DNA of 20,094 bases from a virus. The stretch spans positions 1 through 20,094 of IMG/VR virus record IMGVR_UViG_3300024520_000611. The stretch is one strand, 5' to 3'. The notes under the pieces were generated by a model. It made no database searches, was not told the origin of the DNA, and was given only the letters and a program-made list of their open reading frames with translations. Made by a program: the position numbers and the translations under genes. Shown here one piece after another: positions 1-6,196 of this stretch. The first letter of the stretch is position 1. Each line of letters opens with the position of its first letter.

Positions 1-240
1 AAATTCTTTCTCAAACTTAGGATCTTCAGCGACCTTTTCCCAATATTCCACAACCACCTTTCCCTTTTCAGCCTCACTAAAGTTCTTTGAGTTCATAAAT
101 TCTAGCAAGTCTATCAAGGGGGGGTGCTTTAACTGTTTCTTCTTGTTTCTTTCAATAGCTCTTTTATAGTTAAAATTAGAAGATTTTCTAATTTTACTTA
201 ATTCATATAAAATATATTTAGGATTAACATATCTGGTCAT
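1..240 (-). CDS. Unknown basic protein, C-terminus cut by window edge
   Basis: An open frame runs from ATG at 240 through position 1 with no stop, giving 80 residues beginning MTRYVNPKYILYELSKIRKS. It is rich in Lys, Arg and Glu and looks helical, with no signal peptide or membrane segment. I do not recognise the family. The codons for His-Pro-Pro contain a run of seven G on the plus strand at 118-124, which is unusual in this AT-rich DNA. Only a weak purine stretch precedes the start. It is the last gene I can see in the leftmost minus-strand group, and the tandem repeat at 271-296 lies just upstream. Confidence 0.65.
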   Translation of the reverse strand, partial: MTRYVNPKYILYELSKIRKSSNFNYKRAIERNKKKQLKHPPLIDLLEFMNSKNFSEAEKGKVVVEYWEKVAEDPKFEKEF

Positions 241-264
241 ATTCTATCTAGTTATATATTAGTA

Positions 265-378
265 TTATATCTTTATTATGTACCCTTTATTGTACCTATC
301 AAGGTGTCTTTTTTGTGGCATCCCTTTTAACTCCTTAAACAAGTTATTAACAGGATGAGATCCTACTGCCAGACCCAC
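265..378 (-). CDS. Doubtful small membrane-protein frame without a clear start
   Basis: A frame open from 435 to 265 encodes a hydrophobic stretch (roughly LILPIFAHILGICLLVGLAVG) and then a basic tail ending RYNKGYIIKI. This is the shape of a small single-pass membrane protein. The frame has no ATG or TTG before the hydrophobic part. GTG at 378 would give 37 residues but removes half the membrane segment. An internal ATG at 321 has a good site (AAGGAG) but yields only 18 residues. It may be a gene with a rare start, a decayed gene, or chance. Confidence 0.25.
   Translation of the reverse strand: MGLAVGSHPVNNLFKELKGMPQKRHLDRYNKGYIIKI
271..296. repeat. Two tandem 12-14 bp repeats (GGTACA...AATAAAG)
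   Basis: On the minus strand two near-identical units, GGTACAATAAAG and GGTACATAATAAAG, stand head to tail. A TATAAT hexamer follows at 264-269, upstream of the gene starting at 240. No -35 box sits at a proper spacing, so an activator or repressor site, or a phage-specific promoter element, is more likely than a plain sigma-70 promoter. The units also lie inside the doubtful reading frame 265-378. Confidence 0.4.
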
Positions 379-443
379 TAATAAGCATATTCCTAAAATG
401 TGGGCGAAAATTGGTAAGATAAGCTGTCCTAAATATCAGAAAG

Positions 444-848
444 CTATTTAATTATCTGTACTTTTTTAGATACAACTCCTTGTTGCAACAACCTTTGGTG
501 GTATTTTTCCTTTTGTTTTCTACTCATGATTGCTCTCAACTTCAGATTGTTTAAATAAGATTGTTCAAAATCAGGATCATTTCTAAATAAATATTTATTA
601 GTTAAATTGTTTCCTCTATGCTTCCAAGTAATGTAACCAAATAAACTTAATCTGTCCAAAGCCCTCAGAAGCGTTCTCCTTCGCTTTACCTTGCAACGCT
701 TCATCAGGTACTCATAACTAGGACAACAACCTCTAGGTGCGTCTCTAAGGCGTAGCAACAGGCAATAAATCAGCTTCTCTAAAGGTTTAAGAACTGGATT
801 ATCCAATAATTCATGCTCAACCTTTAAGAAGCCTTTAATTTTTCCCAT
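444..848 (-). CDS. Winged-helix DNA-binding protein, replication-initiator-like
   Basis: This 134-residue soluble protein has a helix-turn-helix of the winged type over about residues 15-90. The core LKPLEKLIYCLLLRL, followed by CPSYEYLMKRCKVKRRRTLLRALDRL and an aromatic wing (FGYITW), resembles the N-terminal domain of phage replication initiators and replisome organisers. The basic C-terminal tail may help bind DNA. Residues after about 95 have no recognised domain, and the protein is too short to contain a full initiator. It could equally be a transcription factor. Its start overlaps the upstream 35-residue membrane peptide by 25 bases and has no Shine-Dalgarno site, so it is probably translated by coupling. 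Confidence 0.6.
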   Translation of the reverse strand: MGKIKGFLKVEHELLDNPVLKPLEKLIYCLLLRLRDAPRGCCPSYEYLMKRCKVKRRRTLLRALDRLSLFGYITWKHRGNNLTNKYLFRNDPDFEQSYLNNLKLRAIMSRKQKEKYHQRLLQQGVVSKKVQIIK

Positions 849-931
849 AACATTTTAAAATAAATAATAATTTTCTTATATGTTGCCAATATATATCCCA
901 TCAACATACAAAATAATAATAACCAAATCAT
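824..931 (-). CDS. Tiny single-pass membrane peptide (35 aa)
   Basis: The start ATG at 931 overlaps the stop of the preceding gene as ATGA, and a strong GGAGG lies about eight bases upstream, inside that gene. The peptide begins MIWLLLFCMLMGYILATYKK and ends with a basic amphipathic tail. One N-terminal hydrophobic segment is followed by Lys residues, which suggests an inner-membrane peptide with a cytoplasmic C-terminus. No family is recognised. The ribosome site and the coupled overlaps on both sides are the main support. Confidence 0.6.
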   Translation of the reverse strand: MIWLLLFCMLMGYILATYKKIIIYFKMLWEKLKAS

Positions 932-1047
932 TTTTTCCATCCTCCAAATATCCGATCATATAAAAAAATAAAAGGAAGCAATATAAACCACATAATAACC
1001 ACAAAAATTATACACACCCCTTTAAAAAAAGTTACAATTTTTTTCAT
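928..1047 (-). CDS. Tiny single-pass membrane peptide (39 aa)
   Basis: The ATG at 1047 comes one base after the stop of the oxygenase gene, with AAAGGA about nine bases upstream. The peptide has a basic start (MKKIVTFFKG), a hydrophobic segment at about residues 11-29 (VCIIFVVIMWFILLPFIFL) and a short polar tail ending GGWKK. It looks like an inner-membrane peptide. It is coupled to the next membrane peptide by an ATGA overlap, so the two may work together. Function is unknown. Confidence 0.6.
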   Translation of the reverse strand: MKKIVTFFKGVCIIFVVIMWFILLPFIFLYDRIFGGWKK

Positions 1048-1048
1048 T

Positions 1049-1723
1049 TTAATTTCCTTTTCCATTGGTTTTCGTAAATTCCACACAGGCGTTCAGGCTA
1101 AAACTTATGCGTTCAGCATCAGGATCATCACTATTAAATGGTGCGACAAAATGTGCCAAATGACTTGGAAAAATTAAGTAAGTTTTTTCAACTGCTGTTT
1201 TCTTATATGCACTAAAAGAAAAATAGTTTTCAGATCCTTCAAAAAATTCAATTGTTCCACTTACATCATGGTGAGGCTTTGCACATTCTAATGGGATCAT
1301 TTTAGGGATTTGCAAATAGCCAACACAAGAAAGCTGGGGGTGTTTTTGTTCAACAGCAGTATGGTTGGTGTGTTGATGTATGGAATTAAATTGGTTTATT
1401 TTCTGTACCACAAACCATGCAGAATTTATCAAAATTTTCTTAACTTTAAAGTCTGGGTATAAGGTCTGGCAATACTCAGAAATACAAACATCAAAAAAAG
1501 AATGTTTATGTTTTAATAAAACTTTTGGTGTGATTAAATATTCCGACTCAACGCTGCCAACTAACTTATGACCAAACATATAACCTTGTCGTTCCTCATC
1601 AGGTAAAGCTCTAATCATTTTAAGATCAGCCAAAAAATCTTTAATTAAATCATTAGGTAAATTTTGTTCAGAAATTGTTGAGCCAAAAGGCTTGAACATT
1701 TTAATATTAATTTTATCGTTCAT
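1049..1723 (-). CDS. 2OG-Fe(II) oxygenase, TIGR02466-like
   Basis: The 224-residue protein carries the double-stranded beta-helix signature of iron- and 2-oxoglutarate-dependent oxygenases. Likely metal ligands are the paired histidines at 116 and 118 (SIHQHTNH) and the distal His191 in FPSHLAHFV. Arg205 in ERISFSL is placed to bind 2-oxoglutarate. The strand SCVGYLQIP and the FPSxLxH block match the layout of the TIGR02466 putative oxygenases, as does the protein encoded at 18060-18695. The substrate cannot be read from the sequence; such phage enzymes have been proposed to hydroxylate proteins or nucleobases. Its start overlaps the end of the upstream nuclease gene by 11 bases, so the two are probably co-translated. 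Confidence 0.75.
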   Translation of the reverse strand: MNDKINIKMFKPFGSTISEQNLPNDLIKDFLADLKMIRALPDEERQGYMFGHKLVGSVESEYLITPKVLLKHKHSFFDVCISEYCQTLYPDFKVKKILINSAWFVVQKINQFNSIHQHTNHTAVEQKHPQLSCVGYLQIPKMIPLECAKPHHDVSGTIEFFEGSENYFSFSAYKKTAVEKTYLIFPSHLAHFVAPFNSDDPDAERISFSLNACVEFTKTNGKGN

Positions 1724-2213
1724 ATTTAAACTTTTCTAAAGGGGTTAATTTTTCTTTAGGGATAGACCAAACAAAAGGTCTTGATTGAATATTAAAATTA
1801 GTCCAAGTTCCAATTCGTTCTATATTGTGTGGAGCTACATAACCAAGACAAATATATTCTGGAAAATTATCTAACATTAAAAAATAATAGTCATCCTTTT
1901 TTTTATTTTGTCTTATAATTAAATTGTGTGTTTTTTTTGACATTAACTGAGATCTTACTTGGCAACTTTTACCATTAATAATTAAATCTGCACCATGAAA
2001 GTTGTTGACACTGTGGCTAAAATATGTTTGACCCATTTTGGCTAATGCCATTTCTGCTAACGCACCACTAATGGTCATTCCCCATTTCTCATATTGGTTG
2101 AAATTAGCACCATGACCCCATTCAATTCCTTGTCTTAAACTTTCAACCTCTCTTAATAAACCACTGGTTGCACCAGCTATAATTTCTTCCCACTTTAAAG
2201 TAATCTTATTCAT
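1713..2213 (-). CDS. PD-(D/E)XK-type nuclease-like protein
   Basis: The 166-residue protein has the order expected of a small PD-(D/E)XK endonuclease: a helix with Glu54 (GALAEMALAKMG), then Asp76 in FHGADLIING, then SCQVRSQ with Gln85 and Arg87. The usual Glu-x-Lys is therefore Gln-x-Arg, which could mean altered metal use or lost activity. I base the fold on this pattern only; no search was possible. It lies between a metallopeptidase (four-base overlap) and a 2OG oxygenase (11-base overlap). A role in DNA processing or host DNA breakdown is inference. Confidence 0.5.
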   Translation of the reverse strand: MNKITLKWEEIIAGATSGLLREVESLRQGIEWGHGANFNQYEKWGMTISGALAEMALAKMGQTYFSHSVNNFHGADLIINGKSCQVRSQLMSKKTHNLIIRQNKKKDDYYFLMLDNFPEYICLGYVAPHNIERIGTWTNFNIQSRPFVWSIPKEKLTPLEKFKYER

Positions 2214-2527
2214 TTTAATAATTTTTTAAAAACATTTAACAACTTAGGATTGTGAACTAATAACCTAACAAAACTCTCACTTAATTTATCTACAACTTTT
2301 TCTTCACCAAATTTAGACACATTTATGCCATCTTTTGAACACAATAGATGATACAACTCATGTAAGAAAGTAATGAGGACATTTTTCATGGACTGATTTT
2401 TATAAATTAAAATTTCATTATCTGTTGGTACGAACATACCCACACAATCTAGGTCTTGGGCTTCTTTTCTACCCATATACCTTATCTTGATTTTCTGTCT
2501 TTTGTAGTAAATGAAAGGTGGGAGCAT
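2210..2527 (-). CDS. Small HExxH metallopeptidase-like protein
   Basis: This is a zincin-like protein of about 105 residues. The helix ITFLHELYHLLC (HELYH near residues 56-60) holds the two zinc histidines and the catalytic Glu. The third ligand is probably a Glu in the following helix (EEKVVDKLSESFVRLL). The layout resembles ImmA/IrrE (DUF955) and similar phage zincins, which in some phages cleave repressors, but this protein lacks a DNA-binding domain. I chose ATG at 2527; the TTG immediately before it at 2530 is also possible. It is the first gene of the leftward transcript from the divergent region. Confidence 0.65.
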   Translation of the reverse strand: MLPPFIYYKRQKIKIRYMGRKEAQDLDCVGMFVPTDNEILIYKNQSMKNVLITFLHELYHLLCSKDGINVSKFGEEKVVDKLSESFVRLLVHNPKLLNVFKKLLK

Positions 2528-2530
2528 CAA

Positions 2531-2603
2531 GGGTTTTTACCCTATAAAAATAATTAAATCAATGATTGACTTTACTACTTATTGATAGTAAATATGTTGT
2601 CAA
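2531..2603. promoter_or_regulatory. Divergent promoter region
   Basis: The gap separates the leftward metallopeptidase gene from the rightward exonuclease gene. On the plus strand TTGACT (2566-2571) is followed after 17 bases by TAAATA (2589-2594), a fair sigma-70-like pair. A start point near 2600 would give the exonuclease an extremely short leader or none. A GGGT-TTTT-ACCC inverted repeat at 2531-2542 abuts the leftward start and could be an operator. Leftward promoter boxes are not clear. Confidence 0.5.
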
Positions 2604-3544
2604 TGAGTGAGATTGATAGATTTACTGACATTGCTTTTATGCAAGGGGATTTTAAAAAGGTTAATACCTCCCCCTCTCAAACTTGCTTACCTAATTGGAT
2701 GTGGTTCATTAAATATCCTTTAGCCCTTCACTTAAATTTTAAACCTGAAAGTCCATCTATTTCTTTTATGACAGGTACAGCCGTTCATAGATTTTTTCAA
2801 AATATTTTAATAGGTAAAATGAAAATTACTGATGTTGAAGAATATTATAAAAATATATTAGAAAATAATAAATTTCCTGAAAAGGAATATATTAAAGGAA
2901 CATTTATTTTAAAAAAAATAGAAAAAATGGTATCAAGCCATCTTGATACTCTTAAAGAAATTTCAGGCAAATATATTAAAGACTGGGAAATAGAAGTTTC
3001 TTTTTCCAATTGGTATGACAATAAATATATGGGTCAAACTTTAAATATTGCCAATGATGGTGCAATTGATTGTCGTAACAAGCCTCTTAAAATATTTACC
3101 GAACATAAAAATAGATTTCCTTCTGTTTATTTAAGCACTGCTAAAAAACATAAAGGCGAAAAAGTTTATAATAGTAGAAAACCCAACACATTAAAATCTC
3201 CTCACTTCACCCATTTAATTGCAGTAGCAATGTATGCCAATCATTTAGGCAAAGACTATGAGGCAGCTCTTATTTATGTGGATGGAGATGGTGCAACTCT
3301 TTTTAATAAACATAATTGTGAAGACTTAACACAAGAAGGATTGAAATATTATTTTAATAAATTTATTCAGATTAATATTCAACGACAAGAAATGTTGAGG
3401 ATGGCACAAGGGGATATAAAAAAGTTAGCTTGTATGGTTGGTGTGGATTGGTCTGAGATTAAAAAATATAAAGACAATCTTTTTCTTTCTCATATTCAGG
3501 AAGAAGATGTGCAAAAAATGGAAAGGTTCTATGATGGTTTATAA
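2594..3544 (+). CDS. RecB/Cas4-like PD-(D/E)XK exonuclease
   Basis: With ATG at 2594 the protein has 316 residues and the order of motifs of RecB-family (PDDEXK_1) nucleases: GTAVH (His65), NDGAID (Asp159), then FTEHKNR with Glu170 and Lys172, and a later helix HFTHLIAVAMYANHL that stands where QxxxY usually lies. CLPNWMWFIKYPLAL near the N-terminus also fits phage members. It probably resects DNA ends to supply single strands to the annealing protein encoded two genes downstream. No Shine-Dalgarno site precedes TTG 2582, ATG 2594 or ATG 2603, so the true start is uncertain and translation may be leaderless. The C-terminal end overlaps the next gene. Confidence 0.75.
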   Translation: MLSMSEIDRFTDIAFMQGDFKKVNTSPSQTCLPNWMWFIKYPLALHLNFKPESPSISFMTGTAVHRFFQNILIGKMKITDVEEYYKNILENNKFPEKEYIKGTFILKKIEKMVSSHLDTLKEISGKYIKDWEIEVSFSNWYDNKYMGQTLNIANDGAIDCRNKPLKIFTEHKNRFPSVYLSTAKKHKGEKVYNSRKPNTLKSPHFTHLIAVAMYANHLGKDYEAALIYVDGDGATLFNKHNCEDLTQEGLKYYFNKFIQINIQRQEMLRMAQGDIKKLACMVGVDWSEIKKYKDNLFLSHIQEEDVQKMERFYDGL

Positions 3545-3716
3545 AACTCAAGATGGTATTAGCAGCGAAGATATAAAAAGAATTATTAATAATGAAGTGT
3601 TAGAAAAATGGGTCAAGGATAAAGTTAAGGAAGTTTATTATCAGGAAAAGGAAAAAGAAATAAAAGAAATAATAAAAGAAGTAGAAAAAAAAGAAGGGAA
3701 AGAGGGGACAATATGA
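3531..3716 (+). CDS. Small charged coiled-coil protein (61 aa)
   Basis: I place the start at ATG 3531 (ATG 3534 is equally possible), because GGAAAGG lies about eight bases upstream and a longer frame would run back through the exonuclease gene. The peptide is dominated by Lys and Glu in a heptad-like pattern (EKEKEIKEIIKEVEKKEGK), which predicts a long charged helix. It overlaps the exonuclease by 14 bases and the annealing-protein gene by four. A role as an accessory of the recombination pair is suggested only by position. Confidence 0.6.
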   Translation: MMVYKTQDGISSEDIKRIINNEVLEKWVKDKVKEVYYQEKEKEIKEIIKEVEKKEGKEGTI

Positions 3717-4387
3717 TAGATGAAAAAGTACAAAGAATTTTAATTAAATATAATATAGATCAGCAAAAAGCCTTATGGGATTGTCATGGTACACAAATTA
3801 TGTACCACCGATACATCGAAGAAATTGGAGCTAGTGCTGGAGTTCAAGTTATTAAGTATGAAACTATTAAAGCTGATGAAAGCACAGCCATTGTTAAATG
3901 TCATGCAAGGTTAGGAAAAGTGGATCAGTTTTCTTATGGAGAATGTAGTCCAAGAAATTCTAAAAATGCTTACCCAGTAGCGATGGCAGAGAAAAGGGCA
4001 TTTGATAGATGTGTTTTAAAATTGGTGGGATTACATGGTCATGTCTATGCTATTTCTGAAATGCCTGATGAAGATAATATTTCAAAGAAAATGAACAATC
4101 AAAATAATTCTATACCTAAAACAATACCAACACCAATACCAAAACCAAAATCAAATGGACAACATGAAAGTATAGATAAACTTTTTATTCAAACCAGTTT
4201 GGATGACATCCAAGATGGAATTGATAAAAAGGAATTTAAAAACTTGGGCTTTAAGGTGGAAAAACTCAAGACACTAATTCATAAGGCTGGGTTCTGGGAT
4301 TCATTTACCAAGACTAATGAATTTAAAACACTAAATAAAATGAATCTCACAATTCGTACACAAATACTTAACCTAAGGAGGAACTAA
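3713..4387 (+). CDS. Probable single-strand annealing (recombination) protein
   Basis: This 224-residue protein has a compact N-terminal domain (about 20-120), a Pro/Lys/Thr-rich linker (about 134-147, PKTIPTPIPKPK) and a helical C-terminal tail. The block FSYGECSPRNSKNAYPVAMA followed by EKRAFDRCVLKLVGLHGHVY resembles the conserved segment of phage Rad52/Erf/DUF1071-type annealing proteins, where GE...A..KRA..R..L precedes a small Gly-rich end. Its place next to a RecB-like exonuclease fits an exonuclease-annealase pair. The linker-tail layout is also typical. It could instead be another ssDNA-binding protein. GAGGGG lies upstream of the start. Confidence 0.5.
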   Translation: MIDEKVQRILIKYNIDQQKALWDCHGTQIMYHRYIEEIGASAGVQVIKYETIKADESTAIVKCHARLGKVDQFSYGECSPRNSKNAYPVAMAEKRAFDRCVLKLVGLHGHVYAISEMPDEDNISKKMNNQNNSIPKTIPTPIPKPKSNGQHESIDKLFIQTSLDDIQDGIDKKEFKNLGFKVEKLKTLIHKAGFWDSFTKTNEFKTLNKMNLTIRTQILNLRRN

Positions 4388-4388
4388 G

Positions 4389-4583
4389 ATGGCTTTTGAA
4401 TTAAAAGCAGGAGAAGGCTACTTGAATAGAGATCAAGAAAACCCAGAAAAATTTTGGGGTTCATATAAAGTAAGCAAAGATATGAAAGCTGGAGATACTA
4501 TTAATCTTACAGAGTGGATTAACACAAAGGAAGATGGTCGTATCGTACATAAACTGGTAGAACGCAAACCTAAACAGGTTTAA
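4389..4583 (+). CDS. Small unknown protein (64 aa)
   Basis: AAGGAGG stands just before the ATG, the best ribosome site in this operon, so high expression is likely. The 64-residue protein starts MAFELKAGEGYLNRDQENPE and contains alternating hydrophobic residues suggesting a small beta fold (FWGSYKVSKDMKAGDTINLTEW). The start is one base after the annealing-protein stop. Co-expression suggests a DNA-metabolism accessory, perhaps nucleic-acid binding, but I recognise no family. The gene ends directly before an intrinsic terminator. Confidence 0.6.
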   Translation: MAFELKAGEGYLNRDQENPEKFWGSYKVSKDMKAGDTINLTEWINTKEDGRIVHKLVERKPKQV

Positions 4584-4595
4584 CTTCTTTAATGG

Positions 4596-4620
4596 GGTGG
4601 TGTAAAACCACCACCTTTTT
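4596..4620 (+). terminator. Intrinsic terminator inside the early operon
   Basis: GGTGGTG (4596-4602) pairs with CACCACC (4609-4615) around a six-base loop, followed by TTTTT. The seven-pair GC-rich stem plus T-run is a classic Rho-independent terminator for rightward transcription; the other strand has no T-run. It splits the strongly translated recombination genes from the small genes downstream, whose first start lies only three bases after the T-run. Confidence 0.8.
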
Positions 4621-4623
4621 AAA

Positions 4624-4878
4624 ATGAAAGTTATAATTATGGTAATGCACTTACTAAATGGAGATGTTGCTAAAGTTCCTATCACTTTAGAAATAGGAGA
4701 ATGGTGTTCAGATAAAATTGATGAGCATACAAAGTTTATTGAAAATCCAAACTACTATCCTGGCAGTGGTGAGGTGTGGATTCATAGATACTACAAAGAT
4801 CAAATAGTATTTCTTCATTACTGTGTATCAGGAGATGGAAAATATTATATAAATTATAATGATGGAAATGGAGGATAG
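4624..4878 (+). CDS. Unknown protein (84 aa)
   Basis: The ATG sits directly after the terminator and has no Shine-Dalgarno site, so a message that reads through would be translated poorly unless the hairpin unfolds. The protein is acidic and aromatic-rich (NPNYYPGSGEVWIHRYYKDQ), looks soluble and beta-rich, and ends NYNDGNGG. The family is not recognised. A shorter start at ATG 4642 is possible. Confidence 0.55.
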   Translation: MKVIIMVMHLLNGDVAKVPITLEIGEWCSDKIDEHTKFIENPNYYPGSGEVWIHRYYKDQIVFLHYCVSGDGKYYINYNDGNGG

Positions 4879-4883
4879 ATCAC

Positions 4884-5075
4884 ATGATTGATTTAAAAAA
4901 AAGATATGAAGTATTAATGGATAAAAATAAAAGGTTAAGTTTTAGAATTTCTGAATTGGAAGAAGAAAATTTTAAACTTAAAAAAAATTTAAGTTTAGAA
5001 AAAGAAGATCATCAATACGATAATCTAATTCATGCAAAAGAAATAAAAGAAATAAGAAAGGAAAAAAAGAAATGA
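4884..5075 (+). CDS. Small coiled-coil protein (63 aa)
   Basis: GGAGG lies about nine bases before the ATG. The sequence (MIDLKKRYEVLMDKNKRLSF and on) has a leucine heptad pattern with Glu/Lys pairs and a basic end (KEIRKEKKK), which predicts a parallel coiled coil with a possibly nucleic-acid-binding tail. Its last four bases overlap the next gene. Function is unknown. Confidence 0.6.
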   Translation: MIDLKKRYEVLMDKNKRLSFRISELEEENFKLKKNLSLEKEDHQYDNLIHAKEIKEIRKEKKK

Positions 5076-5233
5076 GTGGAGATATAAGAAACATAACTAA
5101 GCCACAAAAATATACCGACAAAAGAATATTAGATATGATTAAAAACTATTTTTATCACATACATTGGAGAGACAATCCTCATTTAAGTCATATTTATTGG
5201 TCTATTGTAGCAGGAAGAAAGGCAAAAAAATGA
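5072..5233 (+). CDS. Small unknown protein (53 aa)
   Basis: This short gene begins at ATG 5072 inside the end of the coiled-coil gene and ends with TGA at 5231-5233, which overlaps the next ATG as ATGA. AGGAAAAAAAG lies upstream. The protein starts MSGDIRNITKPQKYTDKRIL and has a Trp/His-rich second half (HIHWRDNPHLSHIYWSIVAG) with a basic end. That composition and the overlaps on both sides support a real gene. No domain is recognised. Confidence 0.6.
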   Translation: MSGDIRNITKPQKYTDKRILDMIKNYFYHIHWRDNPHLSHIYWSIVAGRKAKK

Positions 5234-5574
5234 GTAATGATAATATAAAATACATTAATCCAAATTCTAAAGAAAAAATAATTAAAAAACTTTTGGATAA
5301 AAAGGAAGATGACTACGGACACTTTCCTAACAACTGTTATGTGGTTGCTAAATTTATTCAAGGGGTTTTAGAAGTTATTAATAAAAGGGAGCTTACTGTT
5401 CCTGTTACTTTAATTCCTCAACTTATGATTGTGCTTAAATTAACTAGAACGATTAATGATGGCACAAAAAAGAATCTTTATAAAACAGATACTCACTTAG
5501 ATATTGAGGGTTACAATTCTTTATTAAAAGAAATGATGAAAGTTCAAGATCAGGAGGATCAAAATGACAAGTAA
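5230..5574 (+). CDS. DUF6378-like protein (114 aa)
   Basis: I take ATG 5230, in an ATGA overlap with the previous gene and with GAAAGG upstream; the frame is open further back to 5164 but that part lies inside the previous gene. The pattern KKEDDYGHFPNNCYVVAKFI, then LIPQLMIVLKLTRT, then THLDIEGYNSLL matches the phage DUF6378/DUF1599-type domain (YGxxxxN, lysine-Leu-x-Arg, Asp-x-x-Gly-Tyr). These all-helical proteins are often found among nucleotide-metabolism genes and may be MazG-like, but no activity can be claimed. The 3' end overlaps the next gene, whose AGGAGG site lies inside it. Confidence 0.6.
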   Translation: MSNDNIKYINPNSKEKIIKKLLDKKEDDYGHFPNNCYVVAKFIQGVLEVINKRELTVPVTLIPQLMIVLKLTRTINDGTKKNLYKTDTHLDIEGYNSLLKEMMKVQDQEDQNDK

Positions 5575-5833
5575 TGGCAGGGTTTTTTATAGCCCTCAAA
5601 TTAAGAAGATACTTACCTTTATGTCCAAATACCATAAAGAACATGAGGCATACCCCAAGTTAAATGAAATAGGAAAATCTTTAAATGTTTCCAAACAAAG
5701 AATTGGGGTACTTTTAAAACAGGCTGAACAACTTGGACTGGTACAATCTCATAACTATTTTATGAGGAAATATAGCTTGAATAATTTAGCTAAAGAAGGT
5801 AAGTTGAAGGTCAATAATTACTATGAGTTGTAA
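5564..5833 (+). CDS. Small winged-helix DNA-binding protein (89 aa)
   Basis: The start is fixed by CAGGAGG about eight bases upstream. Residues about 10-60 form a LexA/MarR-like winged helix: IKKILTFMSKYHKEHEAYPK, then LNEIGKSLNVSKQRIGVLLKQAEQLGLV, where VSKQRIGVLLK is the recognition helix. The pattern is the LexA N-terminal type (xPTxxEI) without any protease domain. It is probably a phage transcriptional regulator of the early or middle genes. Confidence 0.65.
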   Translation: MTSNGRVFYSPQIKKILTFMSKYHKEHEAYPKLNEIGKSLNVSKQRIGVLLKQAEQLGLVQSHNYFMRKYSLNNLAKEGKLKVNNYYEL

Positions 5834-5835
5834 TT

Positions 5836-6066
5836 ATGCAGAAGTGTACTAAAGTGTGGAACATAGAGTTGACGGCAGTCATGGAGCAAGACTTTGATAA
5901 TGTAGAAGAAGCTGCCAATCAACTTGAAGCCTCTGATAAATCAAGGGTGAAAGAAATTAGTGGTCAGAGAACAGTATTTTCCACAGTTAAGTTGTTAAAG
6001 GAGGATAAGGTAGATGGACTACGATCCAAAAAAGATAAGGGAGTTGGAGGATCAAGTACAAAATGA
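5836..6066 (+). CDS. Unknown small protein (76 aa)
   Basis: The ATG follows the regulator's stop by two bases and lacks its own Shine-Dalgarno site, so it is probably translated by re-initiation. The first half (VWNIELTAVMEQDFDNVEEA) looks like a beta-alpha element and the second is basic and low in complexity. The last part overlaps the next gene in another frame, which has a much better ribosome site, so the exact C-terminus matters less. The family is not recognised. Confidence 0.45.
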   Translation: MQKCTKVWNIELTAVMEQDFDNVEEAANQLEASDKSRVKEISGQRTVFSTVKLLKEDKVDGLRSKKDKGVGGSSTK

Positions 6067-6181
6067 AACTAGGCTAATGTATAAATACAAAAGCTGGGTT
6101 TTTAAAAAGCAGGATGCTATTTTAAAAAAGCAAGATGATCTTCAACTGGAAAAGGCAAAGCAAGACATAATTACGACATAA
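6014..6181 (+). CDS. Small charged helical protein (55 aa)
   Basis: AAAGGAGG at 5998-6005 lies eight bases before ATG 6014, one of the best sites in the window, which is why I call this gene although it overlaps the previous frame by 53 bases. It starts MDYDPKKIRELEDQVQNETR and continues as a Lys/Gln/Asp-rich helix (KKQDAILKKQDDLQLEKAKQ). It is probably a coiled coil. Function is unknown. Its stop is followed by the control region of the XRE gene. Confidence 0.65.
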   Translation: MDYDPKKIRELEDQVQNETRLMYKYKSWVFKKQDAILKKQDDLQLEKAKQDIITT

Positions 6182-6196
6182 TTTATTTATAAGTTG

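Noticed and set aside
1380-1571. Plus-strand frame opposite the oxygenase at 1049-1723
   Set aside because: The minus-strand frame has full oxygenase motifs; this one is only its complement.
4461-4685. Minus-strand frame across the terminator
   Set aside because: It crosses the terminator and the ends of two plus-strand genes with good context, and has no start context.
5453-5644. Minus-strand frame of 63 codons
   Set aside because: It is antisense to the DUF6378-like and winged-helix genes, which are coupled with an AGGAGG site.
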